Positions 36,993 to 46,197 of a DNA stretch of 64,000 nt are shown here, piece after piece. Numbering within the stretch: the stretch's first letter is position 1; each line of letters opens with the position of its first letter. This DNA is from Sva-07 sp963728195 (GTDB taxonomy: Bacteria > Actinomycetota > Acidimicrobiia > Acidimicrobiales > Ilumatobacteraceae), in assembly GCA_963728195.1 (NCBI GenBank), contig CAVSIX010000021.1, positions 1 through 64,000 on the forward strand, given 5' to 3'. Position numbers and translations under genes: made by a program. The notes beneath the pieces are model-generated. The model saw only the letters and a program-made list of their open reading frames with translations, searched no databases and was not told the DNA's origin.

Positions 36993-37397
36993 ATGACGGA
37001 CGGTGACGGAGCATTCGGCGGGTTCCCATTGCAGCGGTTTCTCGGCATGGAACTCACGGGCGACGAGCCCGGGGTCGGCCACGCTCACGTCGATGTCGGC
37101 CCGGTTCACCTCAACCCGAACGGCGTCGTCCACGGCGCCGTGCTGTTCGCACTCGTCGACACCGCGATGGGCAAGTCGACGATGAGCGTGATCGACGAAC
37201 CCGACCGGTACTGCGCCAGCATCGAGGTGTCGCTGCGGTTCATCCGCCCCGCAGTCGCCGGTCGGCTGACCGCCGAGGCAACGGTGGTGAAACGTGGGCG
37301 GAACATCGTCCATCTCGACGGCCGAGTCGTCGACGCCGACGACCGGCTGATCGCAACGGCGGCCGGGACGTTTGCGATCCTGGGCGAGCAGCGATGA
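36993..37397 (+). CDS. PaaI-type hotdog thioesterase
   Basis: A 134-residue single hotdog-fold protein. NPNGVVHGAVLFALVDTAMGKSTM is the PaaI-type signature: the first Asn and Asp contribute to the active site, and HGG is HGA here. The C-terminal RFIRPAVAGRLTAEATVVKRGRNIVHLDGRV is also typical. These enzymes hydrolyse acyl- or aryl-CoA thioesters and suit the fatty-acid and crotonase genes nearby. Substrate unknown. The stop overlaps the start of the membrane kinase gene (ATGA). Confidence 0.9.
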   Translation: MTDGDGAFGGFPLQRFLGMELTGDEPGVGHAHVDVGPVHLNPNGVVHGAVLFALVDTAMGKSTMSVIDEPDRYCASIEVSLRFIRPAVAGRLTAEATVVKRGRNIVHLDGRVVDADDRLIATAAGTFAILGEQR

Positions 37398-38782
37398 CCA
37401 CCCACGCGCAGCGGGTCCGGTCGCCGGCCGACTTCCTCCGCCTGGCGGTCGCCGCCGTCGCACTCGTCGTCATCCTGCTGCTCGAGTGGCTGTTCGGCGA
37501 CACGCTCGTCGCCTTCGCCTCCGACCTGCTGCGAGGACTCGACGCACTCCCGAGCTGGATGCTGACGGTGATCGTGGTCGGAACCCGCGTCCTCACCGTC
37601 GTGGTGCTGGTCGGCGGGCTCGCATGGACGGCCATCCGGCAGCCGGCATCGATCCTCACGATGGCGCTGGGTGGAGCGATCGCTGCCGTACTCATTGCGG
37701 TCCTCTCCCAGCTCGTCGACGACAGCACCGGCGCTGCCGTCGCCGCTCCCAACAGCGACCTCGGGGCGCTGACCTCCGGGTGGTTCCCCACCGCCATCGG
37801 GATCGGCGTGCTCGCCGCAGCGCTGACCGCCGGCGCCCCATGGCTCGGCCGTCGATGGCGGCAGGCCGGCTGGGTCGCGGTGATCGGGCTCGACGTCACG
37901 CGGACGCTCACGTCGGACATGTCGTTCGGTTCGATTCTCGCCCTCGCGATCGGCTGGTTCGCCGGTGCCGTTGCGCTCGTCGCGCTCGGCGCACCCGCTC
38001 GTCGCGCCGACGCAGCATCGATCGCTGCAGGTCTCGCCCGCGTCGGGCTCCCCGTCGCGACGATCAAGCCCGCGAGCGTCGACGCCCGAGGGTCGACGCC
38101 CTACTTCGCGACCACTTCCGACGGCAGCCGACTCTTCGTGAAGGTCCTCGGGCGTGACGAGCGCAGCGCCGACCTCATGTTCCGCGTCTACCGCCGCCTG
38201 CAACCGCGCGACCTCGGCGACGAACGCTCCTTCTCGTCGCTGCGGCGTGCGATCGAACACGAGGCGCTCCTCGCGTTGGCGGCGCGAGACCTGGGGATCC
38301 GCACGCCTCGCCTCCGCACGGTGGCGTCCGCGGAGCCGAACTCGTTCGTCCTCGCCTACGACGCGGTCGACGGCAAGTCGCTCGATCAGCTCGATCCCGA
38401 GCAGGTGACCGACGAGATCCTGCTGGCGATCTGGCAGGCGATCGCCGACCTGCGCGACCACGGCATCGCGCACCGCGACCTGCGCCTCGCGAACGTGTTC
38501 CTCGGCGCCGACGGGGCGGTGTGGATCATCGACTTCGGTTTCAGCGAGATGGCCGCGTCCGACCTGTTGCTCGCGAACGACGTGGTCGAACTCGCCGCCT
38601 CCTCGAGCGCCTATGTCGGTGCCGATCGGGCGGTCGCGCCCGCACTCGCCACCGTCGACGACGACACCCTCGCTCGCGCCGCCGACCGGATGCAGCCGTG
38701 GGCGCTGAGCGGGGCCACGCGCACCGCCATGAAGCAACAGCCAGGTCTGATCGACGAGCTCCGTCGGCGGCTCACGCCATGA
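37394..38782 (+). CDS. Membrane protein with C-terminal lipopolysaccharide-kinase-like domain
   Basis: A 462-residue protein. The first 210 residues hold about six hydrophobic helices. Residues about 230-462 form a protein-kinase-like domain: LFVKVLG (Lys), EHEALLALAARDLGIRTPRL, HGIAHRDLRLANVFL (catalytic Asp and Asn) and IIDFGFSE (DFG). It resembles bacterial lipopolysaccharide/aminoglycoside-type kinases more than Hanks Ser/Thr kinases. Its ATGA overlaps on both sides (thioesterase and PAP2) mark an operon. A role in phosphorylating a lipid or glycan on the inner membrane face is plausible, with the PAP2 enzyme as a matching phosphatase. Confidence 0.8.
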   Translation: MTTHAQRVRSPADFLRLAVAAVALVVILLLEWLFGDTLVAFASDLLRGLDALPSWMLTVIVVGTRVLTVVVLVGGLAWTAIRQPASILTMALGGAIAAVLIAVLSQLVDDSTGAAVAAPNSDLGALTSGWFPTAIGIGVLAAALTAGAPWLGRRWRQAGWVAVIGLDVTRTLTSDMSFGSILALAIGWFAGAVALVALGAPARRADAASIAAGLARVGLPVATIKPASVDARGSTPYFATTSDGSRLFVKVLGRDERSADLMFRVYRRLQPRDLGDERSFSSLRRAIEHEALLALAARDLGIRTPRLRTVASAEPNSFVLAYDAVDGKSLDQLDPEQVTDEILLAIWQAIADLRDHGIAHRDLRLANVFLGADGAVWIIDFGFSEMAASDLLLANDVVELAASSSAYVGADRAVAPALATVDDDTLARAADRMQPWALSGATRTAMKQQPGLIDELRRRLTP

Positions 38783-39378
38783 ATCCGTGGTGGCTCGTCG
38801 TGTCCGGCGTCGGGTTCGCGATGCTCGCCGCGTCGGCGAACGAAGCACGACGGCCGGCGATCAGCCCGACCGAGGCCCGCGTGTTCCACGCCGTCAACGG
38901 CTTGCCGAATGGCCTGTACTGGCCGCTGTGGCTGCCGATGCAACTCGGCAACCTGGTGGTCGGAACACTCGTCGGCCTCGCCATTGCCTGGGCGTACGGC
39001 GACTGGTGGGTGGCCGCCGGCGTCGTGGTCGCCACGATCAGCAAGCTCGGCACGGAGAAGCTGGTGCGACGCGAGATGGCCGACTACCTCGTGATCCGCC
39101 AGCGTCCGGGCACGAGCCAGGTCGACGCGATCGTTCGCGGTGCCGATGTGCCGACGTCGGGCGCCAGCTTCCCGTCGGGCCACGTGATCCTCGTCGCGGC
39201 GATCGCCACGGTGGTGGCACCTGCGATGCCGCCCGGCTGGTGGTGGGTACCGCTGCTGTTGACGTTGCTCGTCATGTTCGGGCGGGTCTTCGTCGGCGCG
39301 CACAACCCCCTCGACGTCACCGCCGGCCTCGGCACCGGCCTGGTGGTCGGTGGCATCGTCGCCGTGTTCGTCCGCTGA
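38779..39378 (+). CDS. PAP2-family membrane phosphatase
   Basis: A 199-residue integral membrane protein. The three phosphatase motifs are visible: RQRPGTS, then GASFPSGHVI (SGH) and RVFVGAHNPLDVTAG (RxxxxxHxxxD). Such enzymes dephosphorylate lipid phosphates such as undecaprenyl pyrophosphate or phosphatidic acid. The start ATG at 38779 overlaps the kinase gene stop. It is followed 45 bp later by a YihY-type gene. Confidence 0.88.
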   Translation: MNPWWLVVSGVGFAMLAASANEARRPAISPTEARVFHAVNGLPNGLYWPLWLPMQLGNLVVGTLVGLAIAWAYGDWWVAAGVVVATISKLGTEKLVRREMADYLVIRQRPGTSQVDAIVRGADVPTSGASFPSGHVILVAAIATVVAPAMPPGWWWVPLLLTLLVMFGRVFVGAHNPLDVTAGLGTGLVVGGIVAVFVR

Positions 39379-39423
39379 ACCTGGCTGGGGCACGACGCAC
39401 GGTCGGGTGCATGATGAGGACGT

Positions 39424-40452
39424 ATGGACGACTCGCCCGCTGAGGAGCATGCGCCGAAGGCGTGGCAGCGGGCGAACGCATGGGGTCGAGCGCAGGCCGA
39501 CCATGCGAAGGACCGGTTCGAGAAGCTGCGCGAGAACGTCGAGATCGTCGACGTCGGCGCCCGCGTGTACGAACGCGACAAGGAGGCGGGCGGCACGCTG
39601 CTGGGCAGCGCGTTGGCGTTGCGTCTCTTCTTGTTCTTCGTGCCGTTCGTGCTGCTGATCGTCGGACTCGCCGGCGTGCTGGGCGGACCGACCGATGGTT
39701 CGGCAACGGCGGAGAGCGTCGGGCTCGGCGGCACGCTGAGGAACTACATCGACGACGCGTTCGCCCAGAGTGGCCGGACCCCGTGGATCGCGCTCGCCGT
39801 CGGACTCTCTGGTGTGGTCACCACCGGGTGGTCGCTGACGAAGGCGATGGTGCTGTCGAGTGCGCTGTCGTGGCGCATGGGCGGCAGACAGAAGATGCCG
39901 ATCCGCGCCCTCGGCATGGTGGTGGGATTGGTCGTCAGCGTGTCGCTGTCGGCGGCGATCGTCAATCGGATCAACCAGGCGACCGGCGCCGCGGTCGCCT
40001 CGGTGTCGCTGTTCGGGATGGCCGCCGTCTACGCCGTGTTCTGGCTGCTGCTGTTCCAGGCACTGCCACGAACGACCACCGACCCGGGCGCATCGCTGCC
40101 CGGCGCTGCGGTCGTCGGCGCCGTCCTCGCGATCCTCCAGACGATCACGCAGTTCTACCTGCCCCAACAGGTCAGCAACTCCACGCAGCTGTACGGGCAA
40201 CTCGGGGTACTGGTGGCATTCCTCGGCTGGTTCTTCTTCCTCGGACGATCGATCGCGTTCGCCTGTGCGCTCAACGCCGTGATCTTCGAGCAGGTGGGCA
40301 GCGTGTCGACGGTGTTCTTCGCGCTGCCCGTGATCCGCGTGCTCCCCCGCAAGGTGCCTGCGGTCGGGCGCTACTTCGCCCTCGATCACGTCCCCGATGG
40401 CGACAACGACGAGGACGAGCCGACAGAGTTGCCGGTGGTGGATCTGGGCTGA
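39424..40452 (+). CDS. YihY/BrkB-family membrane protein
   Basis: A 342-residue protein with an N-terminal cytoplasmic region of about 55 residues and then about six membrane helices. The sequence LFLFFVPFVLLIVGLAGVLGG, the VVTTGWSLTKAM helix and the conserved LYGQLGVLVAFLGWFFFLGRSIAFACALNAV block define the family (once misnamed ribonuclease BN). Its function is unproven, with possible roles in envelope lipid transport. The C-terminus is acidic (DGDNDEDEP). It lies behind the kinase and PAP2 genes and shares their direction. Confidence 0.9.
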   Translation: MDDSPAEEHAPKAWQRANAWGRAQADHAKDRFEKLRENVEIVDVGARVYERDKEAGGTLLGSALALRLFLFFVPFVLLIVGLAGVLGGPTDGSATAESVGLGGTLRNYIDDAFAQSGRTPWIALAVGLSGVVTTGWSLTKAMVLSSALSWRMGGRQKMPIRALGMVVGLVVSVSLSAAIVNRINQATGAAVASVSLFGMAAVYAVFWLLLFQALPRTTTDPGASLPGAAVVGAVLAILQTITQFYLPQQVSNSTQLYGQLGVLVAFLGWFFFLGRSIAFACALNAVIFEQVGSVSTVFFALPVIRVLPRKVPAVGRYFALDHVPDGDNDEDEPTELPVVDLG

Positions 40453-40518
40453 CGCCCCACGGCATCGACCGGATCCCTCGTGGGCAGCCGACGAGCCGTG
40501 CCGTGTCATGCTGACGTG

Positions 40519-41355
40519 ATGGCACGATCGATCGACACCGGTACCAATGACCTGCTCGCCCACGTCGACGGACACCTCGGCGTGATCACGTTCAACCGAC
40601 CGGAGCGTCGCAACGCCCTGTCCGACCCGATGTACGCCGGGTTCGACCAGGTGCTTCCGATCATGGCCGCCGACCCGGACGTCCGGGTGCTCGTGGTGAC
40701 GGGCGCCGGCGGGGCGTTCTGCGCCGGCGGCGACGTCAAAGGGATGAACGAATCGCATCGCAGCGGGACACCGCGCCCCGGTCGGGGAGACGGCCGAGAC
40801 GAGCAGGTCGCCAACCTGCAGCGACTCCAACGCCAAGTGTCGTTGGCGATCCACCAGTTCCCGGCCCCGGTCGTCGCAGTCCTGCCGGGCGCCGCCGCGG
40901 GCGCCGGGCTTTCGATCGCACTCGCGGCTGACCTCCGGATCGCTGCCGAACGCGCCGTGCTGGTCACCGCATTCGCGAACGTCGGTGCCTCCGGTGACTT
41001 CGGCGGATCCTGGTTCCTCACCCACCTCGTCGGCAGCGCCAAGGCGAAGGAGCTCTACTTCACGTCGCCGCGGCTCACTGCTCGCGAGGCGTTGGATCTC
41101 GGCATCGTCAACCGAGTGCTCGACGACGAGGGGTTCGACGAGGCCGCGCTCGACTGGTGCCGCACGCTCGCCGAGGGCGCGCCGATCGCACTGCGGCTCA
41201 TGAAGCAGAACCTCAATCGGGCGCTCACGACCGACCTCGCAACCGCACTCGACGGCGAGGCGCCGAACATGATCGAATCGATGTCGACTGCCGACCATCG
41301 CGAGGCCGCGGCTGCGTTCGTCGAGAAGCGCCGCCCGGTCTTCGGCGGCAGCTGA
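40519..41355 (+). CDS. Enoyl-CoA hydratase/isomerase family protein
   Basis: A 278-residue crotonase. HLGVITFNRPERRNALSD, the first oxyanion loop FCAGGDVKGM, and the PGAAAGAGLSIALAADLRIAAE block are canonical. The catalytic-Glu region reads FANVGASGDFGGSWFLTHLVG, the mycobacterial EchA-type pattern in which Asp replaces the usual Glu. It may hydrate enoyl-CoA or isomerise a substituted acyl-CoA. ATG at 40519. It is about 66 bp after the YihY gene and converges with the histidine-kinase gene. Confidence 0.92.
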   Translation: MARSIDTGTNDLLAHVDGHLGVITFNRPERRNALSDPMYAGFDQVLPIMAADPDVRVLVVTGAGGAFCAGGDVKGMNESHRSGTPRPGRGDGRDEQVANLQRLQRQVSLAIHQFPAPVVAVLPGAAAGAGLSIALAADLRIAAERAVLVTAFANVGASGDFGGSWFLTHLVGSAKAKELYFTSPRLTAREALDLGIVNRVLDDEGFDEAALDWCRTLAEGAPIALRLMKQNLNRALTTDLATALDGEAPNMIESMSTADHREAAAAFVEKRRPVFGGS

Positions 41356-41379
41356 GTCTCGGCCTGCGCCGCTGACAGT

Positions 41380-42774
41380 TCAGCGATGGATCGGGATCCG
41401 GACCATTGCGGTCGTGGCGCCGGGCCGTGAGACGAAGGCGATGTCGCCGGCGTGGCGATCGACCACGATGCGCCGAGTGATGTCGAGGCCCAGGCCGGTG
41501 CCCCTGCCGACGTCCTTGGTGGTGAAGAACGGTTCGAACACCCGCTGCAGCACGTCGGGGTCGATGCCGGGGCCGGTGTCGCCGACCTCGATCACCACGT
41601 CATCGCCGTCGACCGACGTCGCCAGCCGCAGCGTGCCCGTGCCGTCCATGGCGTCGATGGCGTTGTCGATCAGATTGGTCCAGACCTGGTTGAGCTCGGA
41701 CGCGTACACCTCGACGTTCGGGACGTCGGCGCCGAACGCCCGCACCACCTCGACGTCGACGAGCTTCGGCGCCAGCATCGCAAGCGTGCTCTCGATGCCG
41801 TCGACGACGTCGACGGACTGCAGCGCAGCACGATCGAGCTGCGAGTAGTTCTTCACGTCCTCGACGAGGTGCGAGATCCGTGAGGTGGCCTCTCCCAGCT
41901 CCGTCAACAGCGCCGTGCAGCCTGTGGCCGCCGAGATCCACTGCAGCGCAGGTTCCAGCGCATCAGGACCGACGGCGCCGGCGAGCTCTTCGAACCATGC
42001 CCGGTCGGCGCCGGCCGCAGCGAACACCGGGGCCATCTGCCAGGCGAGTTCGACTCCGTGGCTGTCCATCCACTCGCCGACGTCCTCCTCCCGATCCGCC
42101 CGGGCCATCGCACCGTCGTCGGCGACGACACGGTCCTTCAGCGCCGACCGCAACCGTTCGACCTCGAGGAACTGGCCCGGCTCGATGTGTCGTTCTGCCA
42201 GCCCGATGAGCCCGGAGATCATGTAGCCGCTGGTGTTCTGCAGCGCTTCGACCGCACGCATCGAGGCCGATGCCGGATTGTTGATCTCGTGGGCGAGCCC
42301 GGCAGCGAGCGTGCCGAGCGCCACCAGCGACTCGCGCTGACGGGCGGTGGCATCGATACTGCGAATCGTCTGGTAGACGCCGGAGATCATGTGCTTCGCG
42401 AACGGCGACCATTCGCCGACGAGCCGACCGAGTTCGCTCGATGGCACCGCGAACAGCCGGCAGTCGGTGGCCGCCACCCCTGTCGCCCGTGTGACGGCGT
42501 GTTCGTCGGCAGCGCCCCACGCCGACAGCCCACCGGCCCACCGGCCCGGCTCGTCCATCGTCGCCATCGGAATCGTCCGGTCACCGATGCGGCGACTCAA
42601 CTCGATTCGACCGTCGAGCAGGATCCACAGGATCGACGCGGGCCGACCCTCGTGGAAGATCTCGTCGCCCGACGCGAAGATTCGTTCCTCCCCCGCAGCG
42701 ATCAGTTCGGCGAGCTGTTCATCGGTCAGCGAACTGGTGAGAAAGGCGGCTCGGAGATCGTCGGCAACGCTCAC
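41380..42774 (-). CDS. Sensor histidine kinase with N-terminal cNMP-binding domain
   Basis: A 464-residue soluble kinase without membrane helices. Residues 15-125 are a CRP-type cyclic-nucleotide-binding fold (ASGDEIFHEGRPASILWILLDGRIELSRR). The dimerisation helix carries the phosphoacceptor H162 in LAAGLAHEINNPASAS. The C-terminal HATPase has the N box (NQVWTNLIDNAIDAM), G1 (DTGPGI), F box and G2 (GRGTGLGL). The GTG start at 42774 overlaps the stop of the upstream REC-reductase gene (GTGA), so the two are translated together and should form a pair. The nucleotide-binding arginine of the cNMP pocket is not evident, so the ligand may be something else. Confidence 0.92.
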   Translation of the reverse strand: MSVADDLRAAFLTSSLTDEQLAELIAAGEERIFASGDEIFHEGRPASILWILLDGRIELSRRIGDRTIPMATMDEPGRWAGGLSAWGAADEHAVTRATGVAATDCRLFAVPSSELGRLVGEWSPFAKHMISGVYQTIRSIDATARQRESLVALGTLAAGLAHEINNPASASMRAVEALQNTSGYMISGLIGLAERHIEPGQFLEVERLRSALKDRVVADDGAMARADREEDVGEWMDSHGVELAWQMAPVFAAAGADRAWFEELAGAVGPDALEPALQWISAATGCTALLTELGEATSRISHLVEDVKNYSQLDRAALQSVDVVDGIESTLAMLAPKLVDVEVVRAFGADVPNVEVYASELNQVWTNLIDNAIDAMDGTGTLRLATSVDGDDVVIEVGDTGPGIDPDVLQRVFEPFFTTKDVGRGTGLGLDITRRIVVDRHAGDIAFVSRPGATTAMVRIPIHR

Positions 42775-44429
42775 ACCGTCTCCAGGTACAGATGCACATT
42801 GCTCACCGAGCTCGACCCCTCGCCCACGGCCGAGGCGACACGCTTCATCGACGATCGACGGACGTCGCCGGCTGCGAAGACGCCGGGCACACTCGTCTCC
42901 AGCAGGAACGGCTGACGTTCGAGGGTCCAGCGCGCAGCGTCGCCCTCGAGCGCGGTCACGTCGGGCCCGGTGAGGACGAAGCCGTGGTTGTCGCGGGCGA
43001 CCTCGTCGCCGAGCCAGTCGGTGCGCGGCAGCGCACCGATGAACACGAACAGCCAGTTGGCGGTGACCTCCTCCTCCTCGCCGGTGGTGCGGTCGACGAT
43101 CGTCAGCGTCTCGAGGTGATCGGTGCCGGTACCGCGGGCGACCTCGGTCCCGAGTCGCACCTCGATGTTCTCGGCCGCCTCGATCCGCTCGACCAGGTAC
43201 TGCGACATACCCGCGGCCAGCGAATTGCCCCGCACCAGCAGCACGACCCGCTTGGCGAACTGGGCGAGATGGAGTGCGGCCTGGCCGGCCGAATTGGCGG
43301 CTCCGACGATGTACACGTCATCGCCCTCGGTCGCACGGGCATCGTTGGACGAAGCGCCGTAGAAGACACCCTTGCCCGTGAGATCGGCGACGCCGTCGGC
43401 GGCGAGAAGACGGTAGGAGACGCCGGTGGCGACGATCACCGCTCGGGCCTCGATCTCGGAACCGTCGTCGAAGCGGATCGCATGGATGCAGCCGCGGCGT
43501 TCCAGCGCCTCGACCGACCGGGCGAGCACCATCTCGGCCCCGAGCCGCTTCGCCTGTGTGGTCGCCCGGTGCGACAGGTCGGAGCCGCTCAGCCCGTTGG
43601 GGAAGCCCAGGTAGTTCTCGATCCGGGCGCTCTGCCCGGCCTGCCCGCCGGGCGCGTCGCGCTCGATCACCGCCACCCGCAGCCCCTCCGACGACGCGTA
43701 CACCGCTGCGGCGAGCCCCGCCGGACCCGCACCGACCACCACCACGTCGTACAGGGCCGACCCGGCCTTGGTGCTGAGCCCGAGCGCGCCGGCAAGCTCC
43801 GGCATGCTCGCCCCGCGCAGCACGGTGCCGTCGGTCATCAGCACCAGCGGAAGCTCCGAGCCGGCGCCTTCGAACAGGTCGTACAACCGTTGGGCTTCTG
43901 CGTCGCGTTCGAGTTCCAGCCACTGGTAGGCAACATGGTTGCGGGCAAGGAACATTCGGGTGTCGTAGCTGCGCTCCGACCACTTGTTGCCGACGATCCG
44001 TACCCCGTCGAAACGGCTGTTGGTTCGGTCCCATTCTTCGAGCAGGTCGTCGATCACCGGGAACAAGCGCTCCTCGGGGGGCGCCCACGGCTTCATGAGG
44101 TAGTGGTCGAGCCCGATGTCGTTGATCGCCTTGATTGCCACATCGGTGTCGGCGTACGCGGTGAGCAGCACGCGCTTGGCACCGGGCGTCACCGGCCTCG
44201 ACCGTTCGAGCAGCTCGATGCCGGTCATCTCCGGCATCCGGTGGTCCGACACGATCAACGCCACGGGAAGGTCGCGTTGCGCGAGTTCGTCGAGCGCGGC
44301 GAGCGCCTCGGCTCCCGACGTGGCGCGAACGATTCGGTAACGATCCCCATACCGCGACCGGAGATCGCGTGTGATCGCCTGCGACACCGTGATGTCGTCG
44401 TCGACGGTCAGAATGATGGGTCGGGCCAT
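42771..44429 (-). CDS. Response-regulator receiver fused to thioredoxin-reductase-like oxidoreductase
   Basis: A 552-residue fusion. Residues 1-130 are a CheY-like receiver with D10-D12, phosphoacceptor D62 (SDHRMPEMTG) and K113 (LMKPW). After a linker comes a two-dinucleotide-domain flavoprotein: FAD motif VVVVGAGPAGLAAA (about 230), GGQAGQSARIENYLGFPNG, NAD(P) motif VYIVGAANSAGQAA, and the terminal GVFAAGDVRRSS. The redox CxxC of thioredoxin reductase is absent (FYGASSNDA), so it cannot be a normal disulfide reductase. RefSeq knows this architecture as a fused response regulator/thioredoxin-disulfide reductase. Phosphorylation by the adjacent kinase probably controls the flavin domain. ATG at 44429. 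Confidence 0.9.
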   Translation of the reverse strand: MARPIILTVDDDITVSQAITRDLRSRYGDRYRIVRATSGAEALAALDELAQRDLPVALIVSDHRMPEMTGIELLERSRPVTPGAKRVLLTAYADTDVAIKAINDIGLDHYLMKPWAPPEERLFPVIDDLLEEWDRTNSRFDGVRIVGNKWSERSYDTRMFLARNHVAYQWLELERDAEAQRLYDLFEGAGSELPLVLMTDGTVLRGASMPELAGALGLSTKAGSALYDVVVVGAGPAGLAAAVYASSEGLRVAVIERDAPGGQAGQSARIENYLGFPNGLSGSDLSHRATTQAKRLGAEMVLARSVEALERRGCIHAIRFDDGSEIEARAVIVATGVSYRLLAADGVADLTGKGVFYGASSNDARATEGDDVYIVGAANSAGQAALHLAQFAKRVVLLVRGNSLAAGMSQYLVERIEAAENIEVRLGTEVARGTGTDHLETLTIVDRTTGEEEEVTANWLFVFIGALPRTDWLGDEVARDNHGFVLTGPDVTALEGDAARWTLERQPFLLETSVPGVFAAGDVRRSSMKRVASAVGEGSSSVSNVHLYLETV

Positions 44430-44480
44430 GCGTCATCCAGTGCTGTGAGTGTGCATCCGCAACACGCGGCGCACACGAAG

Positions 44481-45251
44481 CTACTCCTCGGCGACGTCGG
44501 CAGCCTTGGCGATCGAGGGCAGCGGTGCGTATTCGTCGACGTAGCGCTCGTCGCAGAGCCGGGCGATGTCGGCCATGAACCGGTCGGTGACCTCGCGTCG
44601 AGCCCGGTTGGTACTCCTCGTGTAGCCGAGTTCATCCACGTGGATCGGTTCGCCCAGTGTGATCGTGGCTTGCTGGAACGGCCGCACGATCCGGGCGCCG
44701 GTGGGCAACACCCGATCGGTGCCGACGATGCCGACCGGCACGAGTGGTGCACCGGTGGTCAGCGCCAGGTGCGCGGCACCGACGTGCCCGCGGTGCAGGA
44801 GGCCGTCGCGCGAACGTGTGCCTTCCGGGAACACACCGATCACCTCACCGCGTTCCAGCACCTCGGCGACCTCGTCGAACACGTGCGGCAGATCGCCCGG
44901 ATTCTCACGGCGCACCGGGATCATCCCCGCGCCGCAGAAGAGCCAGTTGGTGATCGGGTTGTCGGTGTACTCGGCCTTGCCGATGAACGCCACCGGACGC
45001 GGCAGCGAGAACATCAGCAGGATCGAGTCGAAGAACGACACATGGTTGGCAACCAGGATCACCGGACCATCAGCGGGGAGGTACTCGGTGCCGTCGACGC
45101 GCAACCTCACGAGACCGCGTCGCGCCGGAGCGGTCAACACGCGGACGAGTTCGTACGCCGTCCCGTGCGCCCTCCAGTCCCCCTCGGCCCGGGAGGCCCA
45201 CTGTCGGACGGCGTCAAACACCCTTCGATCGTCGGCCGTGCGGTTCGGCAT
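44481..45251 (-). CDS. 1-acylglycerol-3-phosphate O-acyltransferase (PlsC family)
   Basis: A 256-residue membrane-associated acyltransferase. The catalytic HX4D is NHVSFFDS, followed by IGKAEYTDNP, then the glycerophosphate-binding GVFPEGTRSRDG and the third motif APLVPVGIVGTDR. It probably makes phosphatidate from lysophosphatidate and acyl-CoA or acyl-ACP; a bifunctional or alternate acceptor cannot be excluded. The ATG at 45251 is used; the preceding GTG at 45254 is in frame. No strong hydrophobic anchor is seen. Confidence 0.9.
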   Translation of the reverse strand: MPNRTADDRRVFDAVRQWASRAEGDWRAHGTAYELVRVLTAPARRGLVRLRVDGTEYLPADGPVILVANHVSFFDSILLMFSLPRPVAFIGKAEYTDNPITNWLFCGAGMIPVRRENPGDLPHVFDEVAEVLERGEVIGVFPEGTRSRDGLLHRGHVGAAHLALTTGAPLVPVGIVGTDRVLPTGARIVRPFQQATITLGEPIHVDELGYTRSTNRARREVTDRFMADIARLCDERYVDEYAPLPSIAKAADVAEE

Positions 45252-45272
45252 CACCAGGGCCGGACGTCCCTG

Positions 45273-45641
45273 TCAGCGACGACGCACGAGCAACACGAGC
45301 GTGGTGCACACCGCGAGGATGCCGGCGAGGACCTGGCCACCCTTGAGCAGCCGATTGACGTCGACGGTGGGCTTCCACACGACCGAGCCATCGCTCACCT
45401 CGTAGACACCGATCGGGTTCACCCTCAGCCCGAACCCGGTGCCGAACCCACCGCCGCCCGCCTCGTTCTCGTCCGTTCCCTCGCCTCCACCGCCGCCGGC
45501 CCCGCCGGAGACGCGGGCGACCGGGATCACCGTCACGCCGTCGAGTTCGACCGGGTCGCCGTAACACCGCCGCACCGACAGCGAGTCGTGCGTCCCCTTG
45601 ATCGACTCGAGCACCTCGTCCTTCGACATCCGGTCCGGCAT
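45273..45641 (-). CDS. GerW/YtfJ-family protein with C-terminal membrane anchor
   Basis: A 122-residue small protein. DGVTVIPVARVSGGAGGGGGEG and the following Gly-rich GGGGFGTGFGLRVNPIGVYEV are the GerW family core, known in Bacillus for spore germination (YtfJ) and widespread in non-sporing actinobacteria. A C-terminal hydrophobic helix (VLAGILAVCTTLVLLV) plus RRR anchors it, so the bulk is cytoplasmic. The start at 45641 is chosen for the Shine-Dalgarno GAGGAG 6 bp upstream; another ATG at 45647 abuts it. The function in this organism is unknown. Confidence 0.82.
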   Translation of the reverse strand: MPDRMSKDEVLESIKGTHDSLSVRRCYGDPVELDGVTVIPVARVSGGAGGGGGEGTDENEAGGGGFGTGFGLRVNPIGVYEVSDGSVVWKPTVDVNRLLKGGQVLAGILAVCTTLVLLVRRR

Positions 45642-45757
45642 CACCATCTCCTCTGCGTGGGCCTCGCCATCGACCGTACGTGACCCGGCGCGTCACCTCA
45701 AGGGCCGATCGTCACCGTCCCGCCGCGCGATGCGCTCCCGACATACGGTTGCGCACC

Positions 45758-46156
45758 ATGGGACGTCACTACGCAGACGCCGACCAACTCGAGGGCGTCT
45801 ACACCACGATGTTCGACGCGGTCGCCGATGACGACTCGATGGATTCGATGGTCGACGCCCAGATGGTGATCAACTTCCGGCTCAACGATCCTGACGCCGA
45901 CATCTGGGTCGACGGTCGTTCGCGGCCGGTGGTGACCACGTTCGCGCCGATCGATGGTGTCGAGGCGACGCTCACCGCCAAGCTCAGCGCCGACTCGATG
46001 CACGAACTGCTGCTCGGCTCGCTTCCGCTCGGCAAGGCGCTGCTGTTCCGCAAGCTGAAGGTGTCCGGCTCGAAGTCGAAGGCGATGGGGCTCGAACCGC
46101 TCCTCCATGCCTGCCAGGCCGTCTATCCCGACATCGCCGCCGACGCGCTCGGCTGA
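45758..46156 (+). CDS. SCP2 sterol-carrier domain protein
   Basis: A 132-residue single-domain protein. The pattern ADIWVDGRSRPV, ATLTAKLSADSMHELLLGSLPLGKALLFRKLKVSGSKSKAMGL matches the SCP2 lipid-binding fold. Such proteins bind sterols, fatty acyl-CoA or other lipids. It may serve lipid transfer for the acyl-CoA enzymes in the region. ATG at 45758. It is followed 41 bp later by the cyclase/ATPase giant in the same direction. Confidence 0.85.
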   Translation: MGRHYADADQLEGVYTTMFDAVADDDSMDSMVDAQMVINFRLNDPDADIWVDGRSRPVVTTFAPIDGVEATLTAKLSADSMHELLLGSLPLGKALLFRKLKVSGSKSKAMGLEPLLHACQAVYPDIAADALG

Positions 46157-46197
46157 GTCCGAGCTGACGGCCCAGCAGGGTCAGCTACCTTGTCCTC

